Source of the DNA: Caenorhabditis elegans
Lineage: Eukaryota > Nematoda > Chromadorea > Rhabditida > Rhabditidae
Reading direction: 5' to 3'
Length of the DNA stretch: 64,000 nt
Assembly: GCF_000002985.6 (NCBI RefSeq)
Contig: NC_003282.8
Coordinates: 14,942,001 to 15,006,000 of the forward strand
Shown: piece after piece, positions 33,120 through 45,600 of the stretch
Layout of the letters: each line of letters opens with the position of its first letter
Numbering within the stretch: the first letter of the stretch is position 1
Program-made: the position numbers and the translations under genes
The notes under the pieces: generated by a model
The model's database searches: none
The model's input: the letters and a program-made list of their open reading frames with translations, nothing else
What the model was told of the DNA's origin: nothing

Positions 33120-36100
33120 TGAAACAGTATTATTCATTAGTATATTTTGATATATCTCACTTATTCTTACGTACCGATATGTGACATTGTTCACTATTTA
33201 AAAGTTGTTCTCATATGTTAGATATGAAAGATTCCATTTGATTAAAACAATCTTTATTTCTAAAACTTTATCAATTTGTTGAAACAGATAATTTTGAAAC
33301 ACACATTCAAACTTATATTAGACATAGTAATTTTTCAGTATTCCAAAAATAATAGGCGCTGAAAAGAACTGCAACTTTCAAAATTAATTATTGCGGCATG
33401 CAATTGCTTTTTCCGGAACTAAAAGAAACTACAAACTACAGCCTAATCAGACACATTTATTTCCTTTAGTATGCAAGAACCACCAACAGTAATGTAAACT
33501 TTTACGCAAAAAAAAACTGTGTTGTTTCTAGTGAGCAATGCGAGAATGCATATCACTCCTTTTTATTTAGAGAAATTAAAATGTTCGTGTTGAAACAGTA
33601 ATCTCCTCCGTTTTTTTTTGTTGAAGGAATAATATAAAATTTATTTTTACGGATGAGATAGCTTTCTTCAAATTAGTTTTTAAAAATATATATATATATA
33701 TTGGCAGATTTGATCTTTCCAATTCATTTTCTTATTCCCTTCCTGACTTGTGTCTTCGTTGAAACGCTTATCGATTAAATAAACCAAATTATTACTGTTT
33801 CATCAAGTTATTGAAACATGAGTAAAAATAATAATAAGTTGTTGAGTAAAAATAATAACCCTTTTCAGGAATTGATATTAGGATAGTTACCGATCATTTA
33901 AAGCTGAACAAATGACTTAAAGCTGAACAAATGACAAATGAAATTGTGTGGTATTTTTAAACTGGACCTACAAACTCTTTATGAAAAGGTAATTCTTAAC
34001 TGTTGAAATTTTTGTTGTAAAAGTGGTTTTTGAGGATTATACTTTTTTGCATTGCCCACGAAGAAAGGGGCAATAAGACGTTTTCATATTCCTGTTATCA
34101 AAAAAAAAAACTGTTATCTGAATATCAAATTGATTGTTTTTCTATCAAATCTAAAAAATTTTGTGAGCTGACAGTGACACTTTCGCGAATATTGTTACGA
34201 TTTTTATTTGTTATGGAAACATTTTTTTATCTCGAAATTGGCTCTTCATGTTGGAGAAACACATGATTCATTTTTGAAACAGTAATTTTTGGGTCCAAGT
34301 TTGTCGTTATTAAATATTTTTACTCACTAAAGTTTTTAAATATAATTTTTGCCGCTTCAGCGATGTTTCAAGTGTGTCTATGATTTGAAATAACATTTGG
34401 CGATGCTCTCAGTTGAGATAAAAAACTTTTAAATGTTTCTCGTAGCTAGCCGTTTACTGTTTTATTAAGTTTTCTTAACAACTTTCAGATGAAATCTTAC
34501 AATAACACTGAGTTTTTGAATAAAAAGTATCCTATCTAATTTTGTAAATCTCGTTAAATATTGTATAATTTTTCACAAATCAAAAATCAGAAAAAGTATA
34601 TTTTGAGTTGAGCAGTTTTTTAGTGGTATGAGCTCTTATTTACTGATTATATTTATATCAACAGTGATTTTAAAAATGCTTTCTATTATAAATGTGAACA
34701 ATTAAACAAAAGTCATAATTGGAAATCGAAAAGAATATGTTGTTTTTATGGAGTTAGTGAAACAGCTTAAATTTGAAAATCTGACCACCAACTTTTTAAA
34801 TATCAAAAAATTTGAAGAGGAAGGAAATTTTGATGATTTTTTTTACATTGCGTTTTTACGGCAAAAAAATATGCTATTTTATTGTACTTTTTTTGAATTT
34901 TAAATTCTTCAAAAATTTGAAAAGGATAGACCTAATAAAATTTGTGGAATAACTATAAAGTTTTGATAAGAATATGAAACCGACTGTTAAACATAATTTG
35001 CGTTGTCATTTTTTTGTTTTCTTTTTTTAATGGAGAAGTTGAATACATTGCGCATAATTTTATAGACAATATTTTTTAAGCACTAAAAAATTAATTTTTT
35101 ACAGTTTCATCAAGGTGATGAAGCAGTACCTTGTTGGAAAATGTCACTAAATTCAAATTGCTTGAAGAATAATTTTTAGATTTCCCGACGGTAAACTTCG
35201 TTAGATCAAAATTTGTCAAGTTCGCATATTTCCTAAATAAATTGGATATTCGCTAAAAAAACGGAAAAACTTGAATTTCATGAATTTTCAAACTGTGCGA
35301 ACGACATAAGAACGACATCGATTGAAGTAAACTATCCTCCTGCAATTAATATGAAAAAGATAAAACAGTTGAATTATTTTTAGTTTCGCAATTGATTTTT
35401 TCACAAAATGTGTGTTGCTTTTTGCGCTGATGCTAGGGCTAATAAATTCAATACAATATTTTACAATCCTGAAGAAAATCTGAAACGGCGCATTGGACGC
35501 TTATCGATGAAATCGAAAATGGCATAATAGCTTTTAAAAATTCTACCAATTATAGCAATATGCTGAAAAAGTTAATTTTTTAAATTAGAAGCGACATCGA
35601 AAAATAGGAAAAATTGTGATTTTAGCTAAAAATATGCCTTTTTCCAGAACTTTGACCACCGCTATAACTCTTTTTTTGAGAAATTTTCAAAACGTCTTTG
35701 AAATTTCGTAGTTGAGAAAACACGTCATTAAAACGACAAGAACTGATAAAATATGAGAACAAATTGAAATAGTTTTTTTCTCGGTCTTTTTTTCAAACAT
35801 TTTTTCCAATAATGTTTCATTGAGTTTTTAACTTATAATAATTGTTCAAACTTTAATGTTGCGAAATTTTCAAAGTCTTGAGCGTTATTATAAATAAATT
35901 CAAAAATTCAAGCAGATTCTATAATAAATCACCTAGGTTTAGTTCTTCAAGTCTCGCAAATTTTCTGCTGTTTCACGATATTTGTATAGTTTCAAGTGAA
36001 AATAGCAAAATCAGTTTAATCTTTTTTTTAACAAATAAAAAACACCTTTTCCGGTAGACAATATTGTGAATTGCAGAGTTTTTGCTTCCCACGAAATGTC

Positions 36101-36233
36101 ACTTTGATCGAGGCTTAATGAACGGATTAAAAATTGCAAAAAAGTACAAATAATATAAGGAAGTTGAAACAATATTTTTGAACATATTATTACTGCAGAA
36201 ATAATAATGAAAAAAATTACTTTTGTGAAACAG
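33120..36233. ncRNA. Predicted 21U-RNA genes, eight mainly leftward cores
   Basis: Minus cores: 33120-33127, 33280-33287, 33591-33598, 34275-34282, 34758-34765, 36226-36233. Plus cores: 33795-33802, 35968-35975. The stretch is otherwise AT-rich intergenic DNA, including a TA-repeat microsatellite at about 33688-33701. A weak open frame at 34030-34266 has no supporting context. Confidence 0.68.
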
Positions 36234-36264
36234 ATTTTTTTTTCCGAAAAAAAAATCTTAAAAA

Positions 36265-36545
36265 TATGCAAAAATCCGCCAGACACCCTAACCCAAACAC
36301 CAAAAATCAGGCGCCTGTTTCCAAAATCAATGACTACTTGAAAATTTGTGAAGAAGTGGTGGCAGGGCAAGATAATGAGGTGAAGCACACTGGGAGCTCT
36401 CGGAGCTGCACTCATCCTTGCCAATTTGTTGAGGAAACTCACTTAGAATAAGAGTTCAACCGACGACCCCCCTTTTCTCGACACTTCATCCTGATTTGGC
36501 CATTTTACTTTCCGGCGGGGAGAAGCTTTATGTTCCTTAGTACTG
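36265..36545. other. GC-richer island, unassigned
   Basis: Composition rises sharply and frames stay open on both strands: + 36266-36451 (61 codons, begins MQKSARHPNPNTK) and - segments reading HKASPRRKVKWPNQDEVSRK and ARMSAAPRAPSVLHL. I see no acceptor or donor that connects either strand to a neighbour. It could be an isolated exon, a gene remnant or a repeat. Confidence 0.25.
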
Positions 36546-37022
36546 CGGTGTTTGAATTTGAATTTTGAATCTTTTGAATATTTTTTAAAGTTAAAACAGG
36601 ATAGATTTTCTGTCGCAAATAATGTAGGTGGCATTTCGAAAAATAAATTGAATATTAAAAATGTCACTGTTTCTAAAGTAAGTGAAATCAACTTGTTGAA
36701 TGAAAATAGTAAATTTACCAAGTTTTTAGTAAATTTGAATGCATTTCATATTTTAAAAATTAGTCGGTTTTCAACTGTTCCTTGAGGTTTCGCGAGAATT
36801 TTTTTAAATTGCAATTCATTTTTTTGCATGCGACAGTTGAAAAAATCTACTTGCAAAGTTTAAACCTGCTATTCAATAGTCTTCAAAAGTAATACAAAAT
36901 TATTTTAAAAAAAGTTTTCCAGCATCAATTTATTAAAGAAAATATTTTGAAAACGTTTCTGTTCCAAGAAATCTAGGAAAATATTGGAAAAAATTCAATC
37001 AATTTTCTTGAAAAATAAATCA

Positions 37023-39299
37023 CTGTTTCAAAACTAAGTGAAATTAATTGATTGAGTGATAAAAGTGTTGATTGTTTGGTCAAGTTTGCTCAAGTTTAAT
37101 AGAATTGTTATATTTGATAAAATCAGGGCTTTTATATATTTTGCTAAAAATTTTCGAGATCGTGCAATACAATAGTTTTCAAAATATATAGAAAATTATA
37201 AAAAACAAGTTTCACTGTTTCACGATTGAAATTAATCAATTTCAGTACAATTTCAGTGTTTGTTTCTTTAAATGACATACATTTCAAATAAAATCGAATA
37301 TGATTTCAAATTTTAAATTAACACCTAATTTTGAAAATGTTTTCACTGTTTCATGGAAAATTAAAGATTTCGATGCATTTAATAGTAAGCACTTTGGTGT
37401 TTGAATTGAGTTTGAATCAAAGTTATTGCCTTAAATTTAGATTTCTGAGTCATTTTCACCAATATTTGCACTTTGGACTAGTAATTTCCAACTTCATAAT
37501 GGAAAATGCCATGAAAGGAGCCCCAAAAAAGTAGGTAAATAGACATATCTTACACAATTGAACCTGTTCCGATTTCTGAAAAAGTTTTTGGAGTGGGTAG
37601 GTTTTAGAGTTTACTGTTTCATCATATTTTTAGATATTGAAGGTTTTTTTTTTAAATTTGATATTGTAGATTTCTCCGGCGGTTTTTCCTTCAATTTTTC
37701 CAATTGAGAATATTTTATTCCATTTCACTCTGAGAATTAATTTTACTTTAATGTTTAAAAACTAAAGCTTCTGAAGTATTTAGGCAGGCAGATACTTTTT
37801 AAGGTTCAACTTGCATGATTTGACTGTGATTTGAGTGTGTGACTGTTTCAAAGTGTTCATAAGTTTGAGAGTGAATTTCTGATGGATTATTTCATGTCTT
37901 CGGTTTCATTTTCTCATTTTCATCAATTTGCTGAAAAACAAATAGGAAATGACAAAAAAGTTCACGTATGCTTTAGCACAAGGCACGGATTGAGGTGAAA
38001 GGCAGGCAGGCGTTTTAACGCCTACATGGAAGCTCTACGTATTCTTTCAAAATAAAAAAAAACCAGTTTCAAGAATTTAATTTAGGTGAAACATTTATGT
38101 TTCATTTGATCGTTCCCCGAAAATGTTATTAATTAAAAGGGAATTGCTGTCAAAATCCCTTTTTCAAAATCCCTAAAAGGCTTCTTCCTAAAATAGGCAG
38201 GTACTTTTTCAGGATCCATATGCCTGATTTGAGTCTGCTCACAGCCTGAAAACTTTGTAAGCCTTCAGATTTTTAACTGGAAAAAAACTTTAAAAACCTT
38301 TTTTTCAGCAATTTATTTTCAGAAATTATCTGCTGTTTCATTAAATTTGTTTATTTTCGTATACATTTGTTTTTCGTTGTGCATCCGTTTGGCAATAGAT
38401 TGTTTTAAAACCACAAAAAAATATACAAAACGAATAAAATATTTCCTGAAAGTTGTTAGTTTCCGTAATTTCTGATCCGCTATTTTAGTATTTCCTGTTA
38501 TTTTTTCTTCACTTGATAATAATTTGAAATGTTGTGCTATCTATGAAATTATGGCTTCTCTTTCGATATTTTCTTATCACGATCTCTCTCTTTTCCGGAT
38601 TATCTTCTTGCTTTGGTTTTTAGATTATTTTTCTAGTTTGTCATTTCGAATATCGAACGTTTTTTCATAATTGTACTGAAAAGTTATCAACTCATTGAAA
38701 CATTATTTGCAATTTGGAAGTCATTTATCATATATTAGTTATTTAATATTATTGTACCACGTAGTGATCAAATTCCTATTTTTTTAAGTTATTTTTTTCA
38801 AAATATCCTGAAACCATAATTTTTAAAAATAAGCTTAATTGTAACTAATTAATTCTTTACTAATTTTTTTGTCGGTATGTTTCAATAATAATTGTTTTTT
38901 CTAATGTTTCCGTTGATATTTAACTTTGTAACAAAACGAATATATTAAAAAATTAAAAATATGGTTTGCAAAGATATTCGAATTACCGTTATCTTTGTAA
39001 ATTCGGAAAAAAAAATATACGTTGTGAAATTTTCATCATCTTGTAAAATTTACGGTTTCACTTATGTTTTGAATGTTAAGTTTGTCTAAGAAATATCAAC
39101 TTAGCTTTTTTTTATAGAAATACGAAATTTAAAAATTGAAAAAACTCGTTTACATTTTCATTGTTTTAATTTAAACTGTGAACTGATCCAAAAAGCAATA
39201 TTTAGTTTTCAGTATAGGCCTGTACTTATCTCAAAAATTTTCCATTATTTATTTCGATGTTACTTGATTTTAAAAATTGAAAAAATATCCACTGTTTCA
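37023..39299 (+). ncRNA. Predicted 21U-RNA genes, seven rightward cores upstream of the atlastin gene
   Basis: Plus cores: 37023-37030, 37215-37222, 37346-37353, 37614-37621, 37843-37850, 38333-38340, 39292-39299. All share one orientation, and six fall within 1.3 kb. The first three sit in related contexts (CACTGTTTCA followed by AA, CG or TG and a short AT-rich stretch), suggesting old tandem duplication. The last core is 330 bp before the atlastin start codon. Confidence 0.7.
37775..38265. repeat. AGGCAGGC-family repeats, one ~240-bp copy and one fragment
   Basis: TTTAGGCAGGCAGATACTTT begins the first copy, and GGCAGGCAGGCGTTTTAACG closes it near 38025. A fragment at 38193-38260 repeats the TAGGCAGGTACTTTTTCAGG start. 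They are related to 18670-18840. The core at 37843 lies inside the first copy. Confidence 0.55.
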
Positions 39300-39627
39300 G
39301 TCTCTTATTTTAAATTCAGAAAAAAATTTTGCAGGCAATGTATGATCAGTATGGAAAATTTTGGAATTAGCAAGAAAATAGTTTTTTTTAAATTCTCGTT
39401 TCTATTTTTTGAAATTTTCGGAACACAATAACTGAACATTTTGATTCTAAAAAACTCAAAAATTTTAGAAAATTATCCTATTCCTATTACCTTTTAAAAA
39501 AAATGTCTACCGTTTCAACTATTTCTTTTAATTTTACTTCTTTTTCATTACTTGCTTTTTTTGCCCGTATGTATGATTTTATTCAAAATATTCATTATCA
39601 TTTTTTAAAGACTCGCAATTCAGTGTC

Positions 39628-42600
39628 ATGTCGTTCGATTTCGACTTGACCGCACCGTTCCAAACTGCGTTCACAACTCGGGATCAACATGAGCATCGGC
39701 ATAAAGTTAGACCTGTTCAGGTGAGAAAAGATTTTTCAAAATAATATTATTTTCATCATAAAAACAGTTTTAAAATTAGGAAAACCTAACGCTAATCCGA
39801 ATAAACTATGAGATGAATAATCTTTGCAGTTATATGAACATTTTGTAATAGCAACATATTTCTAAACTCAGTTTCGAAAAAAAAGGCGTTCTTCTGTTTT
39901 GCTTTAAATTTGCAAACTTTTTTCATTCTATGGATGATTTTGGCGGTTAAAATCAGCACGAAAACCTCAATTTTTTAACTTTTTTTTTGTGCTTATCGAT
40001 CAAAGCTCCTAAATTTTATGCAATATTATTTTAAGCTCTTTCAAATGTGACAAAAAACTTGCTTTGCCGGTTTATAAAAATAAATTGGTTGGACTGAAAT
40101 CAAAAAAAAAATCAACTGTTTGTATAACTCAAGATTATTGAGAAGTATGTTATTTGAATTGAATATATATGTTTCTTGAAACTGAATATTTTTTCATTTC
40201 GAACAATTCCAAAAAAATAAAACTTATACAGTTTCTCGGAAGTTATCTAAAGCCTACATCTCTGGAGTTTCTTGATAGTTCTCACTCACTCTTTGGCTCT
40301 ATTGACTAAATTAATCATTGTTAAGGTGATTTATAATATAAGTGGTATAAATGGAAAGATATCTCTAAAATCGATTCGAAATTTAAAGTTTAACTATAAA
40401 ATTCTTCTGTTTCATGATCCTATCAAGAGTTTTTTCAAAATTAATAACGCTGCTTCATAATGAAACACAATTGAAATCATAATATTCAGAATTTAACGAG
40501 ATTTTAAAAGCTAAAACTTACCTCATATTTGAAAAAATCTATTGATTGTGATCAGTCGTAAAATAACTAAATTATCAGCTTACTGAAATCTGTTCAAAAT
40601 TTACCAATATCGTGAAACAGAATAAGTTTCCAATGTTAGTAATTTTCAAAAATGGGGAAACTATATTACTGGTATTGGTAAATTATTTTTTGTCATAGAT
40701 AATTTAAAAATTTTTCTGACAATGAATAACAAAAAAAGATCAATTATTTTTGATATTGGCATTTTAAAGTTTGAATTCAATTGAAAAATATTATAGCAAA
40801 CTGAAGGGAGCGAAAGAGACATCAAACTTCTGAAATCTATTCAAACTTTACCAATGTATTGAAAGTGAAGAATTTTAAATTTTAGTAATGTAAATTTCTG
40901 ATTATTTAAAATTGTTAGCTAATTTATTTAATTTAAATTAAGTAAGTGTGATAAAGTTGAAATTTCTATTTAAAAGTTCTAATAAGGAAAATATTCCCAA
41001 ATTTTCGAAATATACCTCTAATTACTTGTATAATATCTTCACAACACAGATATTATACAAGTATTAGATGCCTAATAAAAACCTTTAAATTTTCATCTCT
41101 TTTCTTTTTTTTTGAAAAAAAGAAAAAATTTAGCGATAAACCATTTTCTAAATCTCACTATTAATTTTCAAAGTAATTAACTTCGATTCGACCAATGCCT
41201 GAAAAATTGGTGTAGAATTTAACAATATCTTGAAACAGTCAAATTCTAAATTATATTGTTTCTCTAAAATATTTGTTTAATAAAATCGACTATTTCTTCA
41301 AAGTGAGATAAGTTAAATGAAAATTTTCAATTAATCCAAGAGTCAATGATTCGTTTTTAAAAGAATAGTGAAAAAGTATCCTATCAATATGCAAGAAACG
41401 GAAAACCTAATATTCTAGTAACGTTGGTTGTTTTACGTAAAACCATACTGATTTAACGTAAATTGGAAGCGTTAGAAATTTCAAAAATCTGAACTAGTTA
41501 ATTGACATTTTTCTTCAATTTTCAATTTCTGCGGAATTTTGCGGAATTTTGCGGAATACTGCGGAAAGTCGGATCAAATTTAAAAACACTTTTCGAATTT
41601 ATTATTTTATTGAAACCGTAAAAATTTCAATTAAAAATTTTTCTAAAATTAAAAAAAAAATCGACTGTTTCTACAAATTGATATAACTTCATTAAATGTG
41701 GCTATTGATTATTGTTTCCTTTTTGCGATAAATGCTGAAAAAATTGAAAAAAAAAGAAATTTTGAAAAATTATCAAACTTTTGGTGACATAATTTCTTAA
41801 TCAGGAGATTTTTACACAGAAGATTAGTGTAACTACTACTGACTGAGAATTTTGGTTTTGTTTGTATTTTTTAGAAAAATCTGACAAAACAAAACTAGAA
41901 TTTTTAAACTGTTTTTCGAACTTTCCAAATTCAAAAATTTTATTATTCTATCTTGAGATGTGTTCGAACATTAATAAACGGTAGGAATTCCTACTAGGAA
42001 TACTGTCTAATTGAATTATCGAAAAAACGAATCAATTTTCATTGTTGTTTTTGAATAGGGTCGAGTATTTTAGAATAGAAACATAACTGTTTAATTTTGC
42101 TAATTTATTCTTAAAATGTTGAATATATAGAAGACTTTTAAAATAGAAAATCCCCGAGTGCAAAATTTTTCTGGAAATTTGGAAAAAAAACTGTTTCTTT
42201 AAGGTGATATATGTATACTTGAAATTGCGGTTACAATTTGTGGCACACATGTAAATTCTATACTTGAATTTCACAAAAATTTTAATTCGGTGGACATATC
42301 TCTATAAAAAATTATCTAATACTACAAAAGTTAAGATTTTATTGGTTTTTCGAAACAGAAAATTAAGCTTTTTCGCCGACTGTAACTAAAAACGTTTAGA
42401 TAAATGTTAGTACAACTGATCATGTTTCACAGACTTATTAAATTAATTGGTTGTTAAAGTTGAACAATCGAATTTTGGTTCTCGCTGAATTATTGCTAAA
42501 AAACGAATTCTTGAAAAAAAAAGTTTTCACTGTTTCAGCAACCTGACAAATTGCAATTACTAAATTTTCAATCAATTTGAGATTGTGATGTAGTACTTGA

Positions 42601-45600
42601 AAATTTGTTTTTATCCCAAAACTTTCTATACTATTTATTAAATTTTAAATTTAATAAAATTAATTTAAACTGATGAGCGTTGCTTATTTCAACAATTTTT
42701 GAAACATTTTTTTCGTTATTTTTTCTTTTGAAAAAGTTTAAAAGTCTGTAATGTTTCGTTAACTTTTGAAGTCACTTTCCAATTTTTTGGTTTATTGAAC
42801 TCCACATATCGTTCTCATTGTCAGCTTATTCATTATGAAATGCAAAAACTGAAGTTTTAAATTAAAAGTTAAGAATTTAATTCGAAAGTTGAAAAAAAAA
42901 AGTTTTTACTGTTTGACCAGCTTGATATATATGAGTTTAAATTGATCTTACATTGTAGAAGTTGAAAAACTAAATGCAACAATATGAAACGAAGAAAGAT
43001 TTTACCGGGAAAAGTCGGTTGTCGGAGTCGGAAAGTCGGAAAGTCGGTTTATTAAGAAATTTGAAAAACATGATTTTCGATCACAATTTTTTCACTGTTT
43101 CCAAATTTAAGTAAATACTCGGTGCTTCTTTCTATGAAAGTGATTCACTCGTTTGAAGAGAAAAAAATTCCTTGTCAATTGAGAATTGAAAATCAGAGAG
43201 CTTCCGACATCTGGTGGGTTCTTCTGTTAACGTGAGAGTAGCCCGTAAGATGTCGGCCGTTATTTTTCTTCTCAAAAGCCAATTATAAACCTGTAAATGT
43301 TTCCGAAGCGTCCGACATCTGCCGGGTTTCACTCCACTAATGGGAAGTGGGCAAGGGGGAAGCCGGCAGATGTCGGTCGCTTAAAACTATTTAAAGTCTG
43401 CTTTAATGTTTCTATAAATTTTAAAATTCAATTTTCCAGATCATCGCACCATCGAGCACCCAACCCGGAAAGTTTCGATTAAACGAGAGCGCCTTGAACT
43501 CTGTATTAGGACATTCTGCGTGTGCTAATAAAAAAGTGAGTTTTGTCTGTTTTGTATGATGTGTGGTAGTAACAAGAAAATTTTTGGAATGATACTTTGT
43601 TCGAAATAAATCGAAAATAAATAGTTGGTAGAGGGCTTGAAGACTTAACGGCGGGTTCCGTCCTCGAAGAAGATTCCTCCGTCCAAAGCGCAGTACCTGA
43701 AAAAGTAAAAAAGTTAGGCGACTATTCAAATACTTGAATTCAGTTTCAACATACTTTGGACAGATTCCCTTCTCTCCTGGAGTTCCGTCTTGTCCTGGAG
43801 TTCCTGGCTTTCCTGGCTCTCCATCCTTTCCTGGCTCTCCTGGAGTTCCTGGTTCTCCCTTGGCTCCTGGTGCTCCTGGAGCTCCATCGATTCCGTTGGA
43901 TCCTGGTGGTCCTGGTGGTCCTTGTTGTCCGGCCTGTCCTGGTGGTCCTGGTGGTCCTGGAACGGCTGGCTCAGACTTGGCTGGTGATCCTGGCTCTCCT
44001 GGGGCTCCGGCTTGTCCTGGTGGTCCTGGTGGTCCAATCGGTCCCTTTGGTCCTGGCTCTCCTGGTGCGGCGTCTGGTCCCTTTGGTCCTTGCTCTCCTG
44101 GTGGTCCGTTGTCTCCTGGAATTCCTGGCTGTCCTGGTGGTCCGGGTGGTCCTTGTGGGCATGGCTGGCATGGTGGTGGGGTGGTTGGCTCACATGGTTG
44201 CTGTGGTGGACGTCCTGGAGTTCCTGGTTGTCCTGGAGCTCCTGGCTTTCCTGGCTTTCCAGGCTTTCCTGGGGTTCCCTGTGGTCCTTGTGGTCCTGGC
44301 AAGCAGCAGCCGGCGCATTGCTCGTTGTAGGTAGAACGGGCGGTACGGTTGGCGCTCAATGGGAGCTCGCGGATGGAGTAGACAGAGTTCCACACGTCCT
44401 TGGCGGATCCCTTGCAGGCGTAGAGCTCCTGGTGCATCTGGGTGCGCACGTGTTGCACATAGTTGTACACCATTGGGAGGGTGATGCAGACCTGAAATAG
44501 TAAAATTTCAACAAAAAAAATTGAAAAACTAGCAGCCGGCACTATATTGGTATTCTTTTTTGCAAAACTAACAATCGCAGAATATCAAAAATAATCAACT
44601 AGGAATTTAGGTTTATTTTGAAACAGTAATTTTTTTAGAAAAAAAAATTAAAAAATAAAAACTTTTCTTACCGAAAGAACAGCCATTGCTGAGAAGCAGA
44701 CGGCGGCATATCCGACGAAGCGGTAAGCCTTAATCTTCGAATCGATGTCCATTATTAGGCTTTGGAAGCTGTGAACAGACCGATGATTTCGACGCATTTC
44801 GCCATTTTATAGCGAGTGCGGTGAGCCGGCTGCTTAGCCAGTCCCAGCGCCCATATCTCTATTAATCGGACACTATTTCTCCTATGCAGGGGGGGTATGC
44901 CTTAGAAAGTTCAGGGTGGAGGAGAACGGAACAGGTATTTGCGCCCAGGCGTTGCCCTCCTCTTCCCCCGCAAAAGTTTCTTATCTCCGTGAAACAATCA
45001 TTTTTGTATCGCTAACACTGAGGAGAGAAAAAAGATGAATGTGTTCATGATTTACCTATTAATGGGAATGTTTTGGTTATTTAGGGTATTTATGTAGAAA
45101 GCGTTTAAAAAAAATTTAAGTAATGTTTTAAAAAATGTACTGTTTCATTACTATCATTTATTGGATAGAATTTAAAAAAATATTCGTTTTCAAAACTTAC
45201 CAAATTGTTTGAAAAATACACTGTTTCATTATAATCATTAATTGTGTCGTCTTAGCTGACAAATTAGTTTACTGGATGTATTAATCTCATTTTAAAAGTA
45301 ATGTTTTAAGTTAAAAAAATCAAATAAAAAATAAAAACGTGTAGCATAGGATTAGGAAATGATAATTTCTAAGCCTGGTGCAAAAAATTGTACATCACGT
45401 TTAAATTAAATGGAGAATTGAATGAGCATTCAATTTAATTCAAAAATGACAGCATGTAATACAAAAGTACTGTTAACTTCAAACAAACTCACTGAAATTT
45501 TTAGAATTTTAAAATACTATAAAAAAATTTACTGTTTCTTAATTTTCATCAATTAAGGGGAGTATAAATAACAATATTCCAATGTAGGTATTTGTTTTTC

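Noticed and set aside
36011-36442. 143-codon minus frame
   Set aside because: Half of it runs through T-rich AT-rich DNA containing a Ruby core; only the last ~50 codons look protein-like and have no partner exon.
43734-44500. Long open frames on + (up to 198 codons) and in other minus frames across the collagen
   Set aside because: They are shadows of the Gly-X-Y repeat: the periodic codons keep other frames open and give artificial Gly/Pro-, Trp/Ser- or Leu/Val-rich products.
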